64,000 nucleotides of DNA from Chrysomallon squamiferum (taxonomy: Eukaryota; Mollusca; Gastropoda; Neomphalida; Peltospiridae). The stretch spans positions 5,306,083-5,370,082 of the forward strand of contig CM022668.1 of the NCBI GenBank assembly GCA_012295275.1, read 5' to 3'. The first letter of the stretch is position 1. The number at the start of each line of letters is the position of its first letter. The notes beneath the pieces are model-generated. The model did no database searches. It worked only from the letters and a program-made list of their open reading frames with translations, and had not been told where the DNA came from. A program made the translations under genes and the position numbers. Positions 21,769 to 34,164 of the stretch are shown in pieces.

Positions 21769-21846
21769 TCTTTATCCAGTGTATGCTTGGAACAGATAAG
21801 GTCGCATGCTGCTGAGGACTGCTATTGATGCTGTTCAACTGAACAT

Positions 21847-22137
21847 ATGAATTTGTTGTCTGAATTTATAATGATGTCGTCCCTGCTTTTTGTTCTTCCT
21901 GATGCCTTCATTAGCAAAACCAGAATGGAGAGGTTAAGCATAGACGTGCACGTATGGAGCAAACTCGCGATGTTCTTAACTCAGACTGAGCTTCCACGTA
22001 AAGCACATTGCACCTATCAAAATAGATCAAGGAAGGGAAGTAACTATGCTAATTTCTGGATCAGGCACGAATGTTCTTTTTGTGATGACTACTCAGTGTT
22101 TTTCTATGGAAGAAAGCTGTACACTTCTTCTTGTTAG
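21847..22137 (+). other. Open frame of 96 codons, not recognised
   Basis: A continuous frame from ATG to TAG in sequence less AT-rich than its surroundings. It contains a run of Arg/Lys/Cys residues (RKAHCTYQNRSRKG, FWIRHECSFCDD). No domain is recognised and no splice context is evident. It may belong to either neighbouring fragment or be chance. Confidence 0.2.
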
Positions 22138-22689
22138 ATGTGATCTCTGGAGTCTGCAGGTAAGTGGTGCTTTCTAAATTGATTTCACTGATTGTCTACT
22201 TGTTCCGATTATTATTGTGATTAGTTGAATGTTCCAGATGCAGCTGAGCATGTAGTACATACAATATATTTGATTAACTGTAATGAAAGCATAACACTCC
22301 CTGCATTGCTCATTACTGAGGAAACTTTCTCTCCCATTAATAGCGGCACGATGCACGCCATGAAGCTTGCCAAATCTGGCCTGTGTCACACAATTTCTGT
22401 TAAAAACATTTACCTCAGTTTTGTTCAAGTGAAGCTTTTCAAAAAATATTTTCTATGAATAGTTTTTCTATGATAATATTTATATATTGTTATCAACATC
22501 ATAACAATCTTACTGTCCATCTTTATCATTTATTATGACAGTTTGTAGTCATTCAGTATATTTAATTACTTGGAAATTCCAGTTTTATTTAAATCATTTA
22601 CTGTAAGGCTGTATTCTGAAGATTTAAAAGTGCAATTAAGTATTTACAGATGTGGACTTGGCTATTCCACTGATGTTAGCTTCTATAAT

Positions 22690-23600
22690 GAGGAGGAGCT
22701 GATGATGTTACTTTTAACTTGAAAGAGTTTTCAGACAAAATATGTTTGGAACAGTTTTGCTTCACAAAAGATGAAATACATCATCTGTGCAATTTGCTTA
22801 GAATGCCTGACCCAGTTAATTGTGAAACAAATTTTTGTCTGACTTTGTCTGGTTTTGAGGTGACTTGCATATACCCACATTGCTTTTGCGATTTGAGATT
22901 CCTATTTTTCGCAATCCACTTTGCAACTGAGTTTGATCTTTAAACATATTTCTAATTACATCTTTGACAACTTTGGACACAAACTTTCATCAAGCATGGA
23001 TAAATCCTCAGCTACTTGCAGACATCATTGCAAATAAAGTTCCCCTCTGAAGAACTGGTGGGGATTCATCGACGGAACAGTTCATGAGATAGAGTGATCA
23101 TCAGTGGACCAAAGACATGCTTTTAGTGGCCACAAGAGAAAGCATGACATCAAATTTCAGTCAGTGATGGCACCCTGTGCACTTGTTGTCAAGTTGCTAG
23201 GGCCATATTCTGGAACTAGAAAAGACAGAGGTAGACTTGCTGTCAGTGTTCTTCTTCCACTACTAGAAGCCAGGATGAATGATGTGAATGAATATCAATT
23301 TTCCCTATACGAAGGTACGCCCTGAAGGATTATCTGTTGGCTTTCAACAAAAAACATGTCTGCTGTTTGACAATGTGTAGAATGGGGGCTTGGTAAAGTA
23401 GTGCAGCTGTTCTAGTTTGTGGGTTTTAGGAAGAACTTAAAACTGTTCCTGCAGCCGCATATTGACAGATATTACTTTCTGGCCCATCTGTTCACAAACT
23501 GTCACACGTGTCTGTGTGGGTCACAGACATCATTCTTCTTTGGACTGAACCCACCAACACTTGAAGAATACCTATCCTGTACTTTTTTTGTTTTAAAAGT
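22690..23600 (+). mobile_element. PIF/Harbinger-type transposase relic
   Basis: Segments in order match the DDE transposase of HARBI1-like elements: QFCFTKDEIHHLCNLLRMPD (22719 frame), WGFIDGTVHEIE at 23059-23094 with the first catalytic Asp, and SVDQRHAFSGHKRKHDIKFQ with GPYSGTRKDRGRL, whose Asp fits the second catalytic position. Then come LFTNCHTCLCGSQTSFFFGL and NPPTLEEYL at the C-terminus (23419 frame). Two stops (23095 and 23323) interrupt the main frame and the N-terminal part is frame-shifted, so it is inactive. Terminal repeats were not identified. Confidence 0.8.
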
Positions 23601-23659
23601 AAAAAAAAACAAAAACAAATCCCAACAAAACAAACCCCCCAAAAATAAACCATGTGTTT

Positions 23660-25480
23660 GTAAATGATTGTATACGAAAGAAGATGTGTGTTTGGGAGTG
23701 AAAGTGTATGTAAAAACTGTTTTTTGTATTTTCAGCTTAGAAATTCACCACACCGTGTACTGTAAAAAAATACTATTTATATTGCTTGTAAATTGATAAT
23801 GGATGATACATTAGGATTTATGCTTGTCAATTGCCAAGATTCTAAACTAATGAGACGACAAGGATGATTTCAATTAAGGAAAAAACGATCAAGAAATTAT
23901 AATCAGGTATCAGTGGGGTGCAGGCAATTTTTATGTGAGTTCATTTAAAAGTAATTCCAGGGGCCTGACCATTTTGCGTTTTTTTAACTATAAAAAAACT
24001 TAGATCGTTGCACACTGTCAAATAAGCAACACTGATGTTAATTATTACCAGCAGACATATAATTAAAGCAACAGTGATTCACTCTCATTCACATTAATGA
24101 TCAATTATTATTAGGAATTTTAAAGATGGAAATAATTGCCTTTCCATCTAAGAAAAAAAAAAAAAAAAAAAAAAAAAAGAAGAGAAAAATAGGATTTTCT
24201 AAATACATCTTTGTAATCTAAAAACTGAAAGGAAAGAAAAACCAAAAGGTGTTTTTAATTAGGTGTTAAGCATTACCTGTATTACGAGACAATGAAAATA
24301 ACCTGTTATAAAATCAAAAATTAGTTGAGGAAGAAGTAGTAGCTTTTTATAAAACATTGTATGCTAATCAAGACAATGATTTTACTAACAAAAATCTAGA
24401 CAAAATACTTACAAACATGGTCAAACTGTATAGAAAAGATGTAAAGTGACATGGACAAGACGAACATTAAGGCCACCAATTTTATGTAACTGTCATATTA
24501 AAATTGGACAATAAAAGAATTTCATTTTTAAAAGATGGGTTTGTTAAAACCAACTTTCTTACTGATGTTGAATTTTATGATTTGTTAAATTGTTTTATTA
24601 TTATTATTTTTTGTTTACACATTCTCGGAACAAAACACAAATCAATAACACAAAAGAAAGTAAAAAACAAATAATAATAATTAAAAAAAACAAAAACAAA
24701 TGAAATAGTGGTATCTGTGATTAGGATAAAATGTGAAGCTGTTTTTTATTCATTAAATATTTATAAAAATAAACATAATATAAATAATCTTAACCAAATT
24801 AACATAAAGAAAATATACTGGGGAGGGGAAAAAAGGAAGAAAAAAGACGAAAAGTGTGTATTATTACTATTACTGTTATTATTATCAGCATCCTTATCAT
24901 TATCGTTATTATCTAATGTGTAATCGTCCTCGTAGAATGGATTAAAAAAAGAGAAGAAAGAAAAAAGAATTGTAAATCGATGATTTTATTATTACTATTA
25001 TTTATTACATTACATTACATTACATTATATCTATCTATCTGTTGTAAGAGAAAGTAAATTGCGTTAATTTTATTATTATTATTTTTTTTTTTCGAAATCA
25101 GACGACACCATTACACATCCATAACAGTGGAAAGTACTCAATACATAAATTACCAACTATGATTATTATTAGTAACGTATGTGAAAACGGTACAACAAAT
25201 AAGTTTTCGTAACGTTTGGGAAATTATTTCAGTCCGTAACTATATACACACCTAATTGTGATCGATGTGATAGTGACGTCATATTGAATCTGTATTTTCC
25301 TGGAAACTAAACACACGCTAAGTGCTGAGTCAGGAATTCGGGAAAAACCTTTACTTTTATTTAGAATTTTTCCTAACTGGTTTGTCTAATCAGTAACCTA
25401 CAACTGAAGTGAGCCGCTAACAGAACAGACAGCCATTATACCCACAAAAAAACAAACAAAGAAAACATACATTTTTATTT
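23660..25480. other. Intergenic stretch with poly-A and possible LINE scrap
   Basis: It contains a pure A run (about 24153-24178). Near 24320-24425 one frame reads VEEEVVAFYKTLYANQDNDF and then LDKILTNMVKL. That resembles the segment between endonuclease and reverse transcriptase in non-LTR retrotransposons, but it is too short to be sure. The rest is AT-rich with ATT runs and a short ACATT repeat near 25009. No caspase exon is present. Confidence 0.35.
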
Positions 25481-26600
25481 TTTGTTTTCATTAATGATCC
25501 GTATTCAGTACAAATAAACTCTTTAGCTAAAAGTACCATCACCAGTTACTCGCCACGAACTGCGCATGCTTTCGCTAAGCTACGGTGCTGTTCGATTGTT
25601 GCAAACCGGTTTTTTATTTCTCACAGTCTGAAACGTACATTTTCAAGTGACAGCGTCATTCTCTATGTTTTCTGCTTTCAGCCCACACAATCATCAGCAA
25701 CCGGTTTTGGCTGCCAGGTATCTTGACATTACAAACGAACACGGATTTAAGCAAGGGAAAATCCCTTTTTGGGAAGTCGTGGAAAGGACTGTGCTGATCA
25801 AATTATAAATATAATTCGATTGACGGATAGAATATTTAAACTTGTACTGGCTGTGGACTGGCAGGTAAACGCGTAATGTAGTTTAAAAGAATCAGTTATT
25901 GTCTTAAAACAACATGTTAATGTTATTAACATTGTGACAGTGTTAGGTTGTTTTGACTTTAATGAGTCGGTGACGGAACAGAAATATGAAACGAAATGAA
26001 ATCGTTATTTCCGACGTTTTTAAAACTTTAACTTAAATGTTAAACTATTTCAGCAGTCAGTGAGTTTGAACTTCAGTTTTCTTTTTTGATTATTCATAAA
26101 TAACATACGTACTTCATTACTAGTTACTTTTCCCAAAACATATTTTTAAATATAATTAATTATTCAGTACTGTTGCTTTTTATTGATCGGTTTTAACAAG
26201 TACCTTGCCATATCTGCAAAGAATATTTGATGATTGATGGTAATAACATTAACAACAAGAAGAAAATAGACCAGTACTCAATAAACAAAATTTAGTCAGT
26301 AAACTACCAAGGTTTGGCTTTGGATATAAATTGTAATGAAAATTAATGACTGCTGTCTGTTTAGTTCATATGCTGACATTGTCAGATATTTTCCCCAGTC
26401 ACCGTGTGGGAAACAAAACTATACTAAATTCTAAAGCTGTGAAAACATATAACATAGATTTTACTGATCACCCAATTAATTAATTTTGCAGAAACACTTG
26501 TATGCCCTCACTGAAAGGAAATATAAAAATCAGTTGTTCACAGGTGTGCCTTAATTTAAACTGTGTCTTAAAATCTGTTATTTTCTATAGTTGTTAAAAA
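25481..26600 (+). promoter_or_regulatory. Orphan promoter and first intron copy (P3)
   Basis: The block is highly similar to 1505-1980 and to 28280-29300: the same GCGCATGCTTTCGC block, TATAAATA at 25804-25811 and first-exon donor GGCAG/GTAAACG. The first intron continues to about 26570. No coding exon follows before the next promoter copy at 28280, so P3 is either an upstream alternative promoter of gene C or the remains of a deleted gene. Confidence 0.55.
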
Positions 26601-28227
26601 TTTGTGTATATTTTATTTTTTATTATTATTTGTTTTTTCTTCAGAAAATTCTTTGCCAGTTGTTTTTAGAATCACATGCAGTTAAAATATTTTATTTTCT
26701 ATAGTTGGTTATTCTGAATATATCTGTTGTTTTCTAAGCATTTAAAACATACTAAAGACAGTTCATTGTGATCCTACAGCAGATAATATCTTCTGTATTA
26801 ACACTTGCAAAATGCAGCAGCATTCATTTAAATAATAACAAATATTGAAATTTTTACAATATATCATACAGTAAAAGTAGGTTTATACTTTTTATTATAC
26901 ATATATTTTTACAATAAAATGAGTTTTTGTATTTCATTTAAAAGCTATATAAACATCAGGACAGCAAAAAGAATTGTTATATTTTGGCGAAATTAATCAC
27001 TACAAACTGTTTACACTTATAGATAATACACATTTACAAGAAAATAATATAAATATATTTTTTATATTTAATAATAAATAAATAAAATGTAATAAAAAGA
27101 CATTGAGTCATTTTCTAACAACGAACTGTGCATAAGTGGGTTTTACTTTAAAATTGCTTTATTAATTTGTTGTTTAAAGTTGTTTTTTGTTTATTTATTT
27201 ATTTATTTTTTAAAATAAGAAAAATGAATACATTTTTGAACTGTTTCTATCTTATTTTTAAAGCAGAGTCATTATATATGATAATTCAAAGGATTTGTGA
27301 CTATCATAAAGCATGACAAGAAAATTAAAATCTCTTAATGATGCATAATGGCTGAATAATAATAATAATAATAATAATAACAACAACAGTAATGATAATA
27401 ATAATAATAACAACAACAACAATGATAATAATAACTGGAGTATACAAAACGTGACGGTAACATTTATTAGGATATTTTAAAGAAACACTATAAAGATGTA
27501 TTTTTATCTCTAATATATTTTTCTCTTTCGCTGTTTAATGACAGTAATTTTAGAATCTTGGAAGTATGTAGTGGATTCAAATTTTGTGCTTTTGAATATA
27601 ACTGAAAAGCTGTATATATATATATAAACAAAAAGCTAAAATCTTCGTTTTATTTAAATTAATTTATTTTATTTTGCATATTCCAGTCATGTATAACTAA
27701 TTGGATTTAAATTTTAGGAAATGTTAGACTGGAGTTATTTCCCTTTCGTTTTGTTCTCGATAGTGGTTCAAAAGCTTAGCTTTAGTCTAGATAATTACAA
27801 AATAAATTTAAAAAACGAAAGAAAAAAAATAACAATGGCTCTGTAATAAGTTGCTTAGTTTATTATTTATTTATTATAACATATTTTCTATCTATCTATG
27901 TATCTGATGTAAGTGAAACAAATTGTGTAGATTTTATTTATTATTTGGCTTGAGAATCAGATGACTTCATTACACATTCTGAACACTGGAAAGTACTCAA
28001 TACATAAATTTACAACTAAAATTATTAGTAGTAATATATGTGAATCAGATACGACAAAAATGATTTTGTTTTCGTAACATTCGTTGAATGTTTCAGTCTA
28101 TGCACACCTAATATAATCTAGAAGTTGTTGGAAAATTACTTTATTTAGAATTTTTCCTAACTAGTTTGTCTAATCAGTAAGCTTCGACTGATGTCATCCG
28201 CTAATAGAACAGACAACCATTAGAAAG

Positions 28228-28234
<7 letters not shown>
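26600..28234. other. Dispersed repeat block and AT-rich spacer
   Basis: 26640-27180 (TTCTTTGCCAG, GATCCTACAGCAGATAATAT, CAACGAACTGTGCATAAG) recurs directly at 40400-40700 and inverted at 52480-53040 and partly 54400-54650. An AAT/AAC microsatellite lies at 27356-27432. No coding potential was seen. Confidence 0.6.

Positions 28235-28273
<39 letters not shown>
28235..28273. repeat. (AT)n microsatellite
   Basis: About 19 TA units directly upstream of promoter copy P4. Confidence 0.95.
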
Positions 28274-28275
<2 letters not shown>

Positions 28276-28279
28276 ATTA

Positions 28280-28625
28280 GTTATCTGTATTCAGTGAAAA
28301 TAATCAGTTTTAAGCTAATAGTACAATCACGAGTTTACGGTTACGTTCGGTTGTTGCAAACCGGTTTTTATTTGTTATAGTTTGAAACGTACAGTTTCAA
28401 CAATTGTGTCAATTTCTTTGTTTTCTCATTTTAGCAATCGGTTGTAGTTCCCAAATATCTTAACATTATAAGCTGGATATATGCCAAAAACGATCACGGC
28501 CTTAATCAAAGGGAAATCCCTTGTTGGAAAGTCCGGAAGAAAATTATAAATATAATTCCATTGAAGGATAGAATATTTAATCTTGTACTGGCTGTGAACT
28601 GTCATGTAAAAGACTGGTGCAGTTT
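28280..28625 (+). promoter_or_regulatory. Gene C promoter (P4)
   Basis: A diverged copy of the P1/P3 block with TATAAATA at 28545-28552, followed by the shared leader (GAATATTTAATCTTGTACTG). The first-exon donor reads CAT/GTAAAAG. A roughly 690-base first intron follows and ends at TTTTTTCCAG (29314), 43 bases before the ATG. This is the most complete promoter-to-ATG arrangement in the window. Confidence 0.55.
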
Positions 28626-29356
28626 TACAGCATCAGTTATTGTTTTAAAACAAGGTATTAATGCTATTTACATTGTAACTGTGACGTTGTTTTGATTTTA
28701 ATGAGTGAGTCACAGAACAGAAATGTGAAACGAAATCAAACCGTTGAGTCGTTTTTAATATTTTAAATTAAAAGTTAAACTATTTCAGCAGTCAGTGAGA
28801 TTGAACTACAGTTTTCTCTTAATGATTATTCATAATTAACATACCTACTTCATTAATAGATACTTTTAAATATAATTAGTTACTCAGTACTGTTGCTTTT
28901 GACAGATCCGTTTTAACAAGTACCTTACCACATCTGCAAAGAATATTTGATTATTTGTGGTAATACCAACAACAACAAAATAAAGTAATACTTTATAAAC
29001 AAAAATTAATTTAGTCAGTAAATTACCAAGGTTTGGTGTTTCGGTGGATATAAATTATAATGAAAATTAGTGACTGCTGTGTATTTAGTTAATATGCTGA
29101 TATTGTCAAATATTTTCCACAGTCACTGTCTGGGAAACAAAAATATACTAAATGCTAATGCTGTGAAAACATAAAATATAGATTTTACTGATCACACAGT
29201 TATTTAATTTTGCAGAAACACTTGTATTCCACAGTGTGTCAGTGAAAGTAAATATAAAAATCAGTTGTTCCTAGGTGTGACGTAATTTAAACTGTGTCTG
29301 TATCCTTTTTTCCAGACAAGAACTACATACCCTGTGTCTAATAAATAAGAAACAAA

Positions 29357-30104
29357 ATGTCTAACACTTTGCGAATGGATGCAGAGGATGAGGTAGGTGT
29401 TGATTTCAGACGTGTACTACTTAAAGTTGCTGGTGACCTGGTCAACAAGGACATTGATTCTCTGAAATTCTTGTGTCGCGACTTTGCTGCATTGAGTTGA
29501 CTGGAACATATAAAGAAGGGAACTGAACTGTTCAGCTTTCTTGAGAAGACAGGCAAACTGAATGAAACAAATAAGTGGACTTTCGCTGAGTTGTCAAAAC
29601 GTACTATGAGGTTAGATCTTGTGAAAAATTTACAGGTTGACGAGAAAGAACTGGATAAACATCTGGACTTATTTGGGTCACATTTTTCAGCATACAGAAA
29701 TCTACTTCTTGATCTTTCTAATCAAATCGGAGAAGAGGACTTGCGTAAGTTGTTGTTGTTTTGTTCTGTAGACATTCCTAGAGCAAAGCAACAAAAGATT
29801 CACAGTGTGCTGGATTTTTTTCTCATTCTTGAACAGATGAAAAAAATTAGTCCTGAAAATGTTGACATTTTGGAAGGTTCTTTTAAGCACATAGGAAGAT
29901 CTGATTTGGTGGAAAAAACAATGAACTACAAGCAGTGGATGGGTCTTAGGACAATGTCTACAGCAGATCAGTCAGCATTGATGAAGAGTGGAAATAAACT
30001 TGAACAGTATGTACGCCGTCCAATACAAGAGGTGCAAGGAAAATATCAGCAGCCTACTGTACCAAAGAATCCTCAACTTACACAAAGTCCTACTTCCGAA
30101 CCAG
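29357..30104 (+). pseudogene. Gene C: tandem-DED exon with nonsense codon
   Basis: The exon is 748 nt (249 codons plus one base, phase-1 donor). DED1 and DED2 align with gene A residue by residue, both with RxDL-type helices (MRLDLVKNL; the second reads RSDLVEKT). At 29498-29500 the codon is TGA where gene A has CGA (Arg). This is a CpG-type C-to-T change, which looks like a genuine mutation. A reinitiation ATG at 29609 would leave the end of DED1, all of DED2 and the Pro/Gln linker. The A run in DED2 is correct here, unlike gene A. Confidence 0.88.
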
Positions 30105-30542
30105 GTAAAAAAAGAAACGGCCAAAAGCTTTCATAAATGACCCATGAATCATAAAACTGATAACTTAATTTGTATTGTAACTTTATTTTGAAAATAAATT
30201 AAGGTAGAAATATTCCTGTAAATGATCAGATTACATCATTGTTTCAGTAATTAATTCTTGGAATCAAGGATTTCTGTATTTTAGCATATCTCATTAGTTC
30301 TGTCAATGATTTCAACTTTTCTATTAACTGTTAATTGTTCCATTGAGAATTTCACCATTTCTGTATAAACTTAATAATTCCACAATAAAATGGAAAATGT
30401 CAGCAACCATAATTAGTCTAATCTTATCCAAATACCATATATTTTTATTATTTGTTTATTTATTAAATTTTCTTATTTATTCCTTATTATTTCATTTTTT
30501 TTCATATTTTTTGAATTCTAACTCCTTTCCTTTTTTTTTCAG

Positions 30543-30829
30543 ATGTATTTGTACTAATCAAAGATATCTTTCTGAAATTATCGACCAAGCAGTATTTTGC
30601 CCTTGGAACTAAGCTGAATATTTCTGACATAAAGCTACATAATTTCAATAAGCTCTGTGATTCACATGAAAAGAGAAATATGGAAATGATGGAACTATGG
30701 CTCCAGAAAAAAAAAAAAGCATTGATGATAGAGAAAAGATAACAGTGTTGTCCAACGCAATGGAAAAGTGCAAAATGATATATATACTAATAGCAGCACT
30801 GGCAACCATGTTTGGAAAACAGCTGCAAG
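30543..30829 (+). pseudogene. Gene C: first death-domain exon, homopolymer frameshift
   Basis: The exon lies between TTTTTTTTTCAG and GTAATG. It reads LIKDIFLKLSTKQYFALGTK and then MMELWLQ, matching the gene A death domain. A run of twelve A follows, where ten or thirteen would be needed. The frame is lost, then regained in another frame for the final helix (ALATMFGKQLQ). At 287 nt the exon is not a multiple of three. Strong candidate for a sequencing error or for exon skipping. Confidence 0.75.
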
Positions 30830-31221
30830 GTAATGTGTTAGTTTGAAGTAAATCAGCACTCTGAAAACACAAAACATTCTAGAGTTCAGAGAGTGAAAAA
30901 TTTAAGCTATTTCAGTGTCATTATCATTACCTCTCAAGACTTTATCACACACTTTCATTTACTAGTGACTTAATTTGTTTATGATCTTTTTAGTCACTTG
31001 TTACATTATGTATGTGTGGTTAGTATTTATAGGTATTTCTTTTATTTGTCTATTTATTTATTACATTTTGTTCCTTATTCATTCATTGATTATCATTATA
31101 ATCATCATCATTATGAATTATTATTATTATATGTGTTTGTTTGTTTTTAATTACATTTTCTTAATTATTTGTTATTATTTCATTCTTTTTTCTTATTTTT
31201 TATTTTAACTCTTTTTTTCAG

Positions 31222-31503
31222 ATGAACTAATCTGTTATATTGCTGGGAATATATCAAACACACAGTACTTTACCCTTGGAACCAAGCTGAATGTGTCTAA
31301 CAAAAAGCTAAATATTTTAAATGCATGTTTGAAATCACAGCAAAATCATGAGATGCTGAAACAGTGGTTTCAGAAGATGAAAAAAGACGGCAACGATCTC
31401 AAAAAGACATTAATATATTTGTCCAAGGTCATGGGCGACTGTGAAATGACACACATACTAAAGAGAGCAATGTTAGGAATCGTGTTTGGAAAACAGCCAC
31501 AAG
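31222..31503 (+). CDS. Gene C: second death-domain exon (intact)
   Basis: This 282-nt phase 1-1 exon follows TTTTTTTCAG. It reads ELICYIAGNISNTQYFTLGT, then MLKQWFQKMKKDGNDLKKTL, ending MLGIVFGKQPQ. It is open throughout and clearly diverged from the first DD exon, so the duplication is not new. With both DD exons included, gene C would encode DED-DED-DD-DD-caspase. Confidence 0.75.
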
Positions 31504-32066
31504 GTAATGTGTTAGTTTGAAGTGAATCAGTACTCACAAAACATTTGACAAATACTCTAGAATTCAGAGAGTGAAAAGTTTAACCTATTTCAGTGCCATT
31601 ATCATTAACCCTCAAGACTTTATCACAAAATTTCATTCACCAGTTACTAAATTCCTTTATGATTTTATGTCTCTAGTTACATTTTATATTTATATCTTGC
31701 TTTTTTATACATTTAATTTTTTTTAATAATAAAAGGAAAGGTAACTATACATTTTATTTGTTTTTCATTTCGTTTGGACAGCATTTATTTCTAATAATAA
31801 AGTACAGAATAATAAGATATTTGTATCTTTATTATTTTTTAGACAAAAAGTGTAAATCTGTTTACATCCAGTTGATTGTTTTTTGAGTCTAATTATTTTT
31901 ATTCAAGTATTATAGTATTAGCAGTAATTTATAAATATGTATACAACATGCTTTTACACTTTTTGTTTGCATTTATGTGAGTGTTTGTGTGTGAGAGAGA
32001 GATTTTAATTTATGTCTAAAATTCCATCTACTGTTTTTATTTTTTATGAAAATATTTTGGTTTCAG

Positions 32067-32117
32067 ATCCTGAGATCAGCATAAAAGGACAAAGGGCACA
32101 TGAAGTTAACAGAGCGG
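32067..32117 (+). CDS. Gene C: 51-nt linker micro-exon
   Basis: It follows TTTCAG and precedes GTAATT, and is phase 1-1. It encodes DPEISIKGQRAHEVNRA. It is the direct homologue of the gene A micro-exon and keeps its length exactly. Confidence 0.72.
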
Positions 32118-32729
32118 GTAATTATACAGTTTATTAATTTTTCATTTTGCTTTTGGAGAAAATGTTTTTCTAATAATGAAGTACAGAATAAGAAGATATT
32201 TGAAACTTTGTTAGTGTTTAAACAAAGTATAAACCTGTGAACTTCCAGTTGATCTTTTCTAACTACAATATATAAGAAACATTGTATCAATACTGGTCAA
32301 GTAAAATTACAACATTATAACATGAATTTAATGTGATCATAATATTGACATGTAATTTTGCTAGTCAATAACATTCCAATTTAATAACAGTAATTTATTT
32401 CTAGTACTTTTTCAGATGGTTTGAAGAAAATAAACATAAATGTGACTTCATACTTATTATCATCATCATTGTCAATGTAATTAATTACTTTATTATTTTT
32501 TTTTTTTTTGGAAACATGGGTACACATTATACACCTACATCATTTTATTCTTTGTTATATTGTCATTAATCTTTATTATTAGCAAATAACTGACATCACA
32601 AAACAAATAAAGAAATCACATTAAATTGCATTTATTTTAATTTTATAGCAGAACTTACTTTGAATTCTGTTACTTATTTATTATTAATTTTTAATTTTTA
32701 ACTTATTTTTTTTTGTTGAAAATCTTCAG

Positions 32730-32795
32730 CAAGTGATTTTCGAGGTGTCCAAGAGCAGAGTGCTGCCTGCTACAAAATGAATGCCAATCCTCGAG
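32730..32795 (+). CDS. Gene C: linker exon, copy 1
   Basis: A 66-nt phase 1-1 exon encoding SDFRGVQEQSAACYKMNANP and then RG, the lead-in to p20. It is 27 nt shorter than in gene A. It lies in a tandem 309-base duplication with the next exon. Confidence 0.8.
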
Positions 32796-33038
32796 GTATG
32801 TGTTAAAATAAAGATTTTACTAATTTGAGATTAGCAAAAAGGATATTTTGTCTTAGGTCAGAAAGGTCTGTTAACAAAAGGTTCACAATATTCTGGTATG
32901 AATGGGAAATAGCTTGGTTGCAGAAATCACGTTAAGCTGCATTTAATTTAATTTTATAGTAGAATTTACTTTGAATTCTGTTACTTATTTATTACAAATT
33001 TTTAATTTTTAACTTATTTTTTTGTTGAAAATCTTCAG

Positions 33039-33104
33039 CAAGTGATTTTCGAGGTGTCCAAGAGCAGAGTGCTGCCTGCTACAAAATAGATGCCAATCCT
33101 CGAG
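33039..33104 (+). CDS. Gene C: linker exon, copy 2
   Basis: Nearly identical to the copy 309 bases upstream, with KIDANPRG in place of KMNANPRG. Both have good splice sites and phase 1-1, so either or both could be used. If both were included, the first strand of the caspase fold would be repeated, so mutually exclusive use is more likely. Confidence 0.75.
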
Positions 33105-33660
33105 GTATGTGTTCAAATAAAGATTTTACTAATTTGGGATTAGCAAAAAAGGATCTTTTTTCTTTGGTCAGAAAGGTCTGTTAACAAAAGGTTCACAATA
33201 TTCTGGTTTGAATGGGAAATAGCTAGGTTGGATTGGGAAATAGACTCCAAAGTATGTTAACTAAAATAGGATGGCAGTTGAATGAGGAATCAATTTGCCT
33301 CTCTTTTTATATCCTTTAACAATCTGTTACTATTATTGACATCATGCTAACAGGGGAGAGGTCATACACATAGAAACAGTTTAGTTTTTTTAAGCCATTG
33401 TGGTTTGTTCAGTGCTGCTTACACAGACCTGCACTGCCAGAGATTTGACTTCCCCAGTGTACAAGTCATGTTTCCCTGCTCTCACTCCACTACTGTATCT
33501 TGATGAGTGATTCATAAAGAAAAAGACAGTCTGGACTCTCCACATTCATATCACTGAATCTCTCCCTCATTCTGTCTCTTTGTTTCTCTTTGTCTGTCTC
33601 CCTTAAAATTATTATTTTTATTTCCAGTAAATTCATAGGGTTTTTTCTGTTTTATTCTAG

Positions 33661-33759
33661 GAATGTGTTTATTAATCAACAATAGAGATTTTCACACATA
33701 TCCAGTGAAGCCAGAAGCTAAAAAGTTGAAAGAAAGAAAGGGAACTGATGTAGATGCTG
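33661..33759 (+). CDS. Gene C: p20 first exon (intact)
   Basis: A 99-nt phase 1-1 exon after TTCTAG: GMCLLINNRDFHTYPVKPEA, then KERKGTDVDAG. The arginine before the GTD motif that lines the S1 pocket is kept. Open, with a GTAAG donor. Confidence 0.88.
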
Positions 33760-34164
33760 GTAAGTTTTACTTTGAAAGAAAATAGCAGTAACAACAACAA
33801 CAACTAAAGTAATAATAAAAATAACAGTATTAATAACAATAACAGTGATAATTATAACAATAATAATACTAATACTAACAACAAATAACAATAAAATAGT
33901 AATTGTAATAAAAGCAATAATAATGAAAGTATATGAGGTGTGTGTGTATATATAATTCACAGTGTTTTTTTAAACAAAATTCATACAGTATTTAGATATT
34001 TGTAGAGAGATGTATTCACTTACATAATTAATTATATCCCATTTTTTCACCTTTCAGAATGTGTATAAAAGAGATATTTTTTTGTTCAAACCTAACTTAC
34101 ACATACATTAACACACATCAATATTCATACCTAGTTAAAAAATGTAAATAAATTTTATTTGTAG

